From positions 2,480,001 to 2,544,000 of the forward strand of contig NZ_CP155551.1 in the NCBI RefSeq assembly GCF_039679125.1: a stretch of 64,000 bases of DNA, in the 5' to 3' direction. Under the pieces are notes generated by a model. That model saw nothing but the letters and a program-made list of their open reading frames with translations, did not search any database and had not been told where the DNA came from. Both the position numbers and the translations under genes were made by a program. How positions within the stretch are numbered: the first letter of the stretch is position 1; each line of letters begins with the position of its first letter. Of this stretch, positions 59,180 through 64,000 are shown one piece after another. This DNA is from Blastococcus sp. HT6-4 (GTDB lineage: Bacteria > Actinomycetota > Actinomycetes > Mycobacteriales > Geodermatophilaceae).

Positions 59180-60556
59180 TCAGCGCGTACCCACCTCGCC
59201 GGCCGGCTGCTCCACCGTCTCCTGCTCCACCGTCTCCTGCTCCACCGTCTCCTGCTCCACCGTCTCCTGCTCCGCCCGGCGGTGCGGGTGGTGGGACACG
59301 CGCCGGATCGACGCGAGCGTCGCGTGGCGGTCCGCCATCCGCCGGCGGGCCCGCACGGTGCGGGGGGCGCGGGGCTCCTCGCGCAGCAGCGCGTCCAGCC
59401 AGTGCGCACGGGGGTCGACGTCGACCAGCAGCGCTTTGACCAGCAGGGTGAGCGGGATGGCCAGCAGCGCCCCGAGGGCGCCGAGCACCCAGCCCCAGAA
59501 GAGCAGCGCGACGAACGTGACGGTCATGGAGAGGCCCACCGAGTCACCCACGAAGCGCGGCTGGATCAGCGTCTGGACGACGAAGTTCAGCAGCGAGTAG
59601 ACGACGATGATCGCGACCAGGTCACCCCAGCCACCGGCGAGCAGCCCCAGCAGCGCCGGCGGTGCGACGCCCAGGACGAAGCCGATGTTGGGCACGTAGT
59701 TGGTGATGAAGGCCAGCAGCCCCCACAGCGGCGCGGCCGGCACGTCGAGCATGGCCAGGGCGATCGTGTCGCCGACCGCCACGATCGCGCCGAACACCGT
59801 GCTCACCAGCAGGTAGCTGCGGGTGCCGTGCGTGAACAGCTTGATCGCCACCGGCAGGTGCGGACGCTCGGCGCCGACGAGCGCCATCCGCCGGCCGAAG
59901 CCGCTGGACTCGATGGACATGAACACCAGGGCCGAGAGCAGCAGCAGCAGCATCGTCGCCGCGTCGGTGAGCCGGGCGAGCAGATCGGTGGCCAGACCGA
60001 CCAGCGAGCCGTAGTCGATCTGCGCCACCAGGTCGGAGAGCTGGCCGGAGACGATCCCCGCGTTGTTGAGGTCGGCGACGACGTCGTTGATCAGCGCCTC
60101 TGCGCGGCCGGCGTACGCGGGCAGCAGCGCCGCGAACTGGGCGACGGAGATGACGAGGAGGGCGACGAACGCCAGCAGCACCGTCCACACGAGCAGGAGG
60201 AGCACGGTGGTGGCCAGCCAGCGCGGTGTGCCGATCCGGCGCAGCCAGTGCTGCACGGGGCTCAGCGCGATGACCACGACGAGGGCCAGGAACACCGGGG
60301 CGACCAGCCAGGCCACCGCCTGCAGGCCCGCGACGGCGATCGTGGCGGCGGCCGCCCCACCCACCAGGAGCAGCCAGCGCGGCAGCCCCGTCGACGGCGC
60401 CTCGGCGACCGGCTCGGCGACCGGCTCGGAGTCGGGCAGCGCCTCGGGCAGCCCGGGCGTGGCGTGGGCCACCTCGGGCGGCGCGTCCGGCGCCGTCCCT
60501 CGTCCCTCCGGCCGGATCGCTCCCCCTGTTCCCGGCAGGTCACGCTGTGCCGTCAT
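59180..60556 (-). CDS. AI-2E family permease
   Basis: A 458-residue membrane protein of the AI-2E (PerM/TqsA/YdbI) family with about eight helices. FITNYVPNIGFVLGVAPPALLGLL and FVVQTLIQPRFVGDSVGLSMTVTF, LGALGALLAIPLTLLVKALLVD are the conserved C-terminal blocks. The N-terminus is Pro/Glu-rich with a small EPVA duplication, and the C-terminus carries four EQETV repeats. Family members export autoinducer-2 or exchange Na+ for protons in a few cases; the role here is unknown. It lies just upstream of the kinase gene. Confidence 0.9.
   Translation of the reverse strand: MTAQRDLPGTGGAIRPEGRGTAPDAPPEVAHATPGLPEALPDSEPVAEPVAEAPSTGLPRWLLLVGGAAAATIAVAGLQAVAWLVAPVFLALVVVIALSPVQHWLRRIGTPRWLATTVLLLLVWTVLLAFVALLVISVAQFAALLPAYAGRAEALINDVVADLNNAGIVSGQLSDLVAQIDYGSLVGLATDLLARLTDAATMLLLLLSALVFMSIESSGFGRRMALVGAERPHLPVAIKLFTHGTRSYLLVSTVFGAIVAVGDTIALAMLDVPAAPLWGLLAFITNYVPNIGFVLGVAPPALLGLLAGGWGDLVAIIVVYSLLNFVVQTLIQPRFVGDSVGLSMTVTFVALLFWGWVLGALGALLAIPLTLLVKALLVDVDPRAHWLDALLREEPRAPRTVRARRRMADRHATLASIRRVSHHPHRRAEQETVEQETVEQETVEQETVEQPAGEVGTR
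59211..59270 (-). repeat. Four perfect 15-base tandem repeats in the AI-2E permease C-terminus
   Basis: The plus-strand unit TCCACCGTCTCCTGC is repeated four times without change and encodes EQETV units in the cytoplasmic tail. Perfect identity suggests recent slippage. Confidence 0.95.
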
Positions 60557-60619
60557 GCCTGCCCCTCCTCCTCGGTACGCCTGTCCGCCCGCCCGCCCGC
60601 CCGCGCCGCGCGCCCGCGG

Positions 60620-61018
60620 TCAGCCGCGGGCGTCCAGCAGCGCGGTCATGGCGGGCAGGTCGAAGAAGGCGGCGGTCGCCCGGGCGCTCGGACCACCCGC
60701 GTCGGGGTCGGCACCGGCATCGAGCAGCAGCTGCACGGTCTCGGTCGACTGGCGGAAGACCGCGGCGGCCAGCGCGGTCTGCCCCCGGTCGTTGGCGCGG
60801 TCGTGGTCGGCGCCGCGCTCCAGCAGCGCGGCCACGGTGCCGGGGTGTCCGTGGTAGGCGGCGAGGAGGAGCAGCGTGTCGCCCTTGTCGTTGGTGAGGT
60901 TCACCGGGACGCCCGCATCGACGTACTCGGTGAGCTCCTGCGTGTGCCCGCCGCGGGCGAGGTCGAAGACACGCCCGGCGAGTTCGATGACTCCGGGGTC
61001 GATCGGCTGGCCGCTCAC
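60620..61018 (-). CDS. Ankyrin-repeat protein
   Basis: A 132-residue protein with about three ankyrin repeats: GGHTQELTEYVDAGVPVNLTNDKGDTLLLLAAYHGHPGTVAALLERGADHDRANDRGQTALAAAVFRQ in overlapping units, ending with ETVQLLLDAGADPDAGG. It starts at GTG and has no export signal, so it is a cytoplasmic binding protein. Its partner is unknown. Single ankyrin proteins near catalases or stress genes occur in actinobacteria; no such link is evident here. Confidence 0.9.
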   Translation of the reverse strand: MSGQPIDPGVIELAGRVFDLARGGHTQELTEYVDAGVPVNLTNDKGDTLLLLAAYHGHPGTVAALLERGADHDRANDRGQTALAAAVFRQSTETVQLLLDAGADPDAGGPSARATAAFFDLPAMTALLDARG

Positions 61019-61085
61019 ACCGCCCAGCGTAGGAGACCGCCGCCGCCCGGGCCCGGACCGCCGGATCGACCTGCCGGGCAGCTGA

Positions 61086-61838
61086 TCAGTCGCGGGCGAC
61101 GCGGTCGGTGAGGGCGAGCACGTGCTCCCAGGCCTCGCGGCAGGCGTCGGCCCACTCGTCGTGCGCGCGGTCGAAGAACGAGTGCGGCGCGCCGTCGTGG
61201 ACGACGGCGTCCACGGCGGCCCCGGCGGCGCGCATGCGTTCGGCCAGGGCCAGCTGGTCCTCGACCGGCGTGACCGTGTCGGCGCCGGCGATCAGCATCA
61301 GCGTGGGCAGCCGGGCGTCATCGGCCGCGTCCCCGACGAGGGCCGGCCGCCCGTAGAACCCGGCGCAGCCGGCCAGGTCCAGCTGCCCGCCGGCCAGCCG
61401 CCAGGACTGGCTGCCGCCGAAGCAGAAGCCGACCGTCACCACCGGCAGGTCCGCGCCGGACTCCGCGCGCAGGTGCGTGATCGCGGCCCCGACGTCGGCG
61501 TCGATGCCCTCGGGGGTCGTGCGCGGGACGTGCGACTGCCAGGGGAAGTCCTCGGGCCGCACCCCGTCGGCGCAGACGCCGGCCGTCCGGCCGAACCAGT
61601 CGATGGCCACCGCCGCCAGGCCGGCCTCGGCGAACCGCGCGGTCAGCGCCACGTAGTAGGGGTGCAGGCCCCGGATGTCCGGCAGCAGCACGACCCCGAC
61701 CCGGGCCGGCTCGCCCGGCAACGCGGTGGCCACGGAGAACTCGGTGCCGTCCGCGGCCGTGAGGGTGCCCTGCCGGCGCCGGCCGACCGGGCCGGTGCGG
61801 GGCGGGGCCGGCGGGCGGCTGTCGTGGCCGTGGCACAC
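61086..61838 (-). CDS. Dienelactone hydrolase family protein
   Basis: A 250-residue alpha/beta hydrolase. The nucleophile elbow is VGFCFGGSQSW with cysteine in place of serine, as in dienelactone hydrolases; the acid lies in AGADTVTPVEDQL and the histidine in DGAPHSFFDRAHDEW. The N-terminus MCHGHDSRPPAPP is characteristic of an actinobacterial subgroup. It might hydrolyse a lactone from chlorinated or other aromatics, but the aromatic genes are 55 kb away. GGGAGGAACG precedes the GTG. Confidence 0.9.
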   Translation of the reverse strand: MCHGHDSRPPAPPRTGPVGRRRQGTLTAADGTEFSVATALPGEPARVGVVLLPDIRGLHPYYVALTARFAEAGLAAVAIDWFGRTAGVCADGVRPEDFPWQSHVPRTTPEGIDADVGAAITHLRAESGADLPVVTVGFCFGGSQSWRLAGGQLDLAGCAGFYGRPALVGDAADDARLPTLMLIAGADTVTPVEDQLALAERMRAAGAAVDAVVHDGAPHSFFDRAHDEWADACREAWEHVLALTDRVARD

Positions 61839-61856
61839 GGCGTTCCTCCCGTCGGC

Positions 61857-62402
61857 TCAGCTGCCGGCGGCCGCGGCAGCCGCCTCCGGGCGCCCGCCGA
61901 ACACCGTGGCGGCGACCTCGCGCCGGGCCGCGGACAGCCACCGGTGCTGCCGGCCGGTCTGCTCGACGAGCCGCGCGTGGAGGTCCGCGTCGACCCGGCG
62001 GTCGACCTGGCCGAGCGCGGAGAGGGTCTGGAACCCCTGCCGCATGGCCAGCACCGCCGTGACCGCGATCTCGAACTCCAGCAGGTCGCTCAGCGGCGAC
62101 CGGGTGAGCAGCCGGCCGTTGAGCGCGCCCCGGCCCAGCTTCTCGGCCACCCAGACCGCCGCGAGCTTGTACCGGCGCACCGGCAGGCCCATGGCGCCCA
62201 TCGTGGTCCGCAGCGCCGCCCGCTGCTCGCGCAGCTCGTCGAGCAACCGCTCCAGGGGCTCCTCGAAGCGGGAGCCGCGGTGCCGGCCGAGCATCCGCCC
62301 GACCAGCTCGATCAGCCCGGTCGCCGCGGCCAGGTGGTCGTTGCAGTAGACGGCCAGGAGGTCGGGGTTGCGGACGGCACCGGTGGCCGGCGGTTCGGGC
62401 AC
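61857..62402 (-). CDS. Helical hypothetical protein (181 aa)
   Basis: A mainly alpha-helical soluble protein: NPDLLAVYCNDHLAAATGLIELVGRMLGRH, EPLERLLDELREQRAALRTTM, GLPVRRYKLAAVWVAEKLGRGALNGRLLTRSPLSDLLEFE in pieces, then HRWLSAARREVAATVF. The pattern of long helices with His, Glu and Asp suggests a ferritin- or DinB-like bundle, but no metal site is certain and I do not recognise the family. The GTG at 62402 is chosen for its TGGAGG site; the frame is open to 62438. It lies 18 bases from the dienelactone hydrolase gene and precedes it, probably in one operon. Confidence 0.75.
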   Translation of the reverse strand: MPEPPATGAVRNPDLLAVYCNDHLAAATGLIELVGRMLGRHRGSRFEEPLERLLDELREQRAALRTTMGAMGLPVRRYKLAAVWVAEKLGRGALNGRLLTRSPLSDLLEFEIAVTAVLAMRQGFQTLSALGQVDRRVDADLHARLVEQTGRQHRWLSAARREVAATVFGGRPEAAAAAAGS

Positions 62403-62474
62403 GGCGCCTCCAGACGGGACGGTGGGGACGCCGACCATTCTCGCCGCGCGCGGATCACCCCGCGCGGTGTGCGG

Positions 62475-62993
62475 TCAGCTGCGCAGCAGCGCCACGACGC
62501 CGACGCAGGCGACCGCCCAGAGGGCGCTGGCCAGCGTGCCGACGATGAAGCGCTCGGCGGCGGCCGGTGCGCGCAGCTCCGAGAAGCGCCCCAGCCCCTT
62601 GACGGCGAGGATCACCGCGAGCCCCTCGGGCCACCCGGCCAGCAGCGTCGCGGCGATCGCGGTGCGCTCGAGCACCCCGATCCACGCCCCGCCGCGCAGG
62701 ATGTCGGGGTCCTGCGGGCCACCGGACACCCCGGTCGCGGCCGGGTCGGCGGCGTGCAGCACGGCCGTCGCGACCGGCCCGCCCCCGGCGACGGCCGCGA
62801 GGAGCGCGAGGACCGCACCGGCCTGCACCGCGCCGGCGCCCCCCGTCCCCAGCCAGGCGAGGCCACCGGCGACGGCGAGCGCCACGCCGAGGGCCACGGC
62901 ACCCCCGGTGGCCCCCCGCCGCTCGCCGCGGAGGGCGAGGGCCAGCCCGGCCAGGGCGATGAGGCTCAGCAGGACCAGCGCGCCGGCCGTCAT
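62475..62993 (-). CDS. Small polytopic membrane protein partnered with a SatD-like regulator
   Basis: A 172-residue protein with four or five helices: LVLLSLIALAGLALAL, AVALGVALAVAGGLAWL, AGAVLALLAAVAGGG and TLASALWAVACVGVVALL. A central hydrophilic loop reads QDPDILRGGAWIGVLERTAIAATLLAGWPEGLAVILAVKGLGRFSEL in pieces; the LERTAI...KGLGRF part is shared by membrane partners of SatD-like proteins. The start overlaps the SatD-like gene (ATGA). Function is unknown; in streptococci SatC-D-E genes affect acid tolerance and protein secretion. Confidence 0.78.
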   Translation of the reverse strand: MTAGALVLLSLIALAGLALALRGERRGATGGAVALGVALAVAGGLAWLGTGGAGAVQAGAVLALLAAVAGGGPVATAVLHAADPAATGVSGGPQDPDILRGGAWIGVLERTAIAATLLAGWPEGLAVILAVKGLGRFSELRAPAAAERFIVGTLASALWAVACVGVVALLRS

Positions 62994-63574
62994 CCCGCCG
63001 CCCGCTGCAGGAGCCGGGCCGCCGTGGGGCGCAGCTCCCTTTCCAGCTCCCAGCCGGCGGCGGTCAGCCGCTGCCCCACCGCCTGGCGCGAGATGCCGAG
63101 CGCGGCGGCCGCCTCGGCCTGCGTCCGCCCGTCCTCCACCAGTTCGATCGCCTCCCACGCCTGGTCGCTGCGCCGGCCGACGAGGACGACGAGCGCGCTC
63201 AGCACCGACTGCGCGTCGGCCGCGTCCGCGGGCGCCGCGCCCCGGACGGCCAGTCTGGCCGGTCGCTGCTTCGCCGCGTCCACGGCCCGCCGGGCGCAGA
63301 GGAAGGCCGGCCCGGTGGCGGCCCGGGTGCTCGGCGGCAGCGGCGTCTGGACGGCGCCCGCGCCGATCCCGATGCTCCAGCCGCCCAGCCGGGCCAGACG
63401 GACGACGACGTCGACGACGACCTCGGAGGTGTCCAGCACGCCCTGGAACTCGTCACCGGCCGTCCGCTCGAAGCCCAGCAGGGTGCGCACCTCCCCGAGC
63501 TCCGCCAGGACGCCGGCGACCCGGTCGGGTCCGCGCCGGCTCCCCCGTTGGTCGACGGTCAGGACGAAGGGCAT
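62990..63574 (-). CDS. SatD-like regulator with C-terminal helix-turn-helix
   Basis: A 194-residue protein. The N-terminal part (TVDQRGSRRGPDRVAGVLAEL, FERTAGDEFQGVLDTSEVVVDVVVRLARLGGWSIGIGAG in pieces) matches the SatD family, and the C-terminal 50 residues hold a clear helix-turn-helix (GRTQAEAAAALGISRQAVGQRL). It is thus probably a DNA-binding sensor that controls the overlapping membrane protein gene. ATG at 63574; GGAGGAAAG lies about 20 bases upstream, rather far. Confidence 0.82.
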   Translation of the reverse strand: MPFVLTVDQRGSRRGPDRVAGVLAELGEVRTLLGFERTAGDEFQGVLDTSEVVVDVVVRLARLGGWSIGIGAGAVQTPLPPSTRAATGPAFLCARRAVDAAKQRPARLAVRGAAPADAADAQSVLSALVVLVGRRSDQAWEAIELVEDGRTQAEAAAALGISRQAVGQRLTAAGWELERELRPTAARLLQRAAG

Positions 63575-63612
63575 GTCGCAAGCCTGGCAGCTTTCCTCCT
63601 GTGAGGCAAGGC

Positions 63613-64000
63613 TCAGAACTTGTCGGCCACCCCGGCGGGGAAGCCGCCGGTGGCCACCGGGCCCCAGCCGGTGATCGTGATCCGCAGCAGGGACTTCCCC
63701 TGCCGGGTCATGGCCGCGCGGTACTCGTCCCAGTCGGGGTGCTCCCCGCTGATCGAGCGGTAGTAGTCGACCAGCGGCTCGAGCGCCTCGGGCAGGTCGA
63801 GCACCTCGGCCTCGCCGTCGAGCTGGACCCAGGGGCCGTCCCACTCGTCGGAGAGGACGCACAGCGACACCCGCCCGTCCCTGCGGGCATTGGTCACCTT
63901 CGCCCGCTGCGGATAGGTCGAGACCACGATCCGCCCCTCGGCGTCGACGCCGCAGGTGACCGGTGACAGCTGGACCCCGTCGTCGCGCCGGCGGGTGACC
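63613..64000 (-). CDS. PPOX-class F420/FMN-dependent oxidoreductase (cut by window edge)
   Basis: The C-terminal about 128 residues of a split-beta-barrel flavoprotein. It shows TRRRDDGVQLSPVTCGVDAEGRIVVSTY, AKVTNARRDGRVSLCVLSDEW and GPWVQLDGEAEVLDLPEALEPLVDYY in pieces, the usual order for actinobacterial PPOX-class F420-dependent enzymes (Rv1155-like). It probably binds deazaflavin F420 or FMN and reduces an unknown compound. The N-terminal start is outside the window. Confidence 0.88.
   Translation of the reverse strand, partial: VTRRRDDGVQLSPVTCGVDAEGRIVVSTYPQRAKVTNARRDGRVSLCVLSDEWDGPWVQLDGEAEVLDLPEALEPLVDYYRSISGEHPDWDEYRAAMTRQGKSLLRITITGWGPVATGGFPAGVADKF

Noticed and set aside
61122-63674. 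An 850-codon plus-strand frame
   Set aside because: It lies opposite the dienelactone hydrolase, helical protein and SatD-like operon, which are better supported.

Overview
High-GC (about 73% by eye) chromosomal DNA from an actinomycete. Codons end almost always in G or C, GTG starts and 4-base ATGA/GTGA gene overlaps are common, and the gene families are actinobacterial (EthA/EthR, AftD, DUF3068, PPOX/F420-type enzymes). The mix suggests Geodermatophilaceae or a relative; this placement is inference. No tRNA, rRNA, CRISPR array, insertion sequence or prophage was seen.

Layout. 1-6.8 kb: aromatic catabolism. A cut-off P450, then pcaH-G-B-D-C on the minus strand, with an IclR regulator and pobA divergent. 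This carries 4-hydroxybenzoate through protocatechuate to beta-ketoadipate; the last steps (pcaIJ/F) are not in the window. 6.9-11.1 kb: a secreted type-B carboxylesterase and a two-gene acyl-CoA dehydrogenase. 11.2-14.1 kb: an HDOD protein overlapping a PAS-GGDEF-EAL protein. 14.4-17.4 kb: pntA-pntB transhydrogenase. 17.7-19.4 kb: a GAF-ANTAR RNA-binding regulator and two small helical proteins. 19.6-20.9 kb: a secreted lytic-transglycosylase-like protein behind a c-di-AMP (ydaO/yuaA) riboswitch. 21-24.8 kb: methyltransferase, SDR, EthA-type Baeyer-Villiger monooxygenase and divergent EthR. 24.8-29.6 kb: strictosidine-synthase-like protein, universal stress protein, DivIVA-like coiled coil, two-component flavin monooxygenase/reductase, small acidic lipoprotein. 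29.8-36.8 kb: glutamate-synthase-like flavoprotein, gluconate permease and kinase, MFS transporter with divergent TetR.

36.8-51.0 kb is a cell-envelope block: two methyltransferases, a very large AftD-type arabinofuranosyltransferase, a second polytopic GT-C-like protein, DUF3068, another methyltransferase, a GT4 glycosyltransferase, a polytopic membrane protein overlapping a DUF2613 gene, and a flippase. It resembles the mycobacterial Rv0224c-Rv0227c/Rv0236c neighbourhood and probably builds and exports an arabinose-containing envelope polymer. 51-64 kb: cupin, YdiJ-like FAD/Fe-S dehydrogenase, KhtT/KhtU-like antiporter pair, SGNH hydrolase, enoyl-CoA hydratase, SDR preceded in frame by a P-loop kinase, AI-2E family permease, ankyrin protein, dienelactone hydrolase, a SatD-like regulator with a membrane protein, and a cut-off PPOX flavoprotein.

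The most unusual items are: a 71-base insertion with a 9-base direct repeat that breaks the pcaH-pcaG overlap; the AftD gene, whose conserved N-terminus has no ATG/GTG/TTG start but has a strong Shine-Dalgarno sequence before ATC; a GT4 frame running antisense through a whole DUF2613 gene; an in-frame kinase-SDR reading frame; and a 24-codon upstream ORF behind the c-di-AMP riboswitch.
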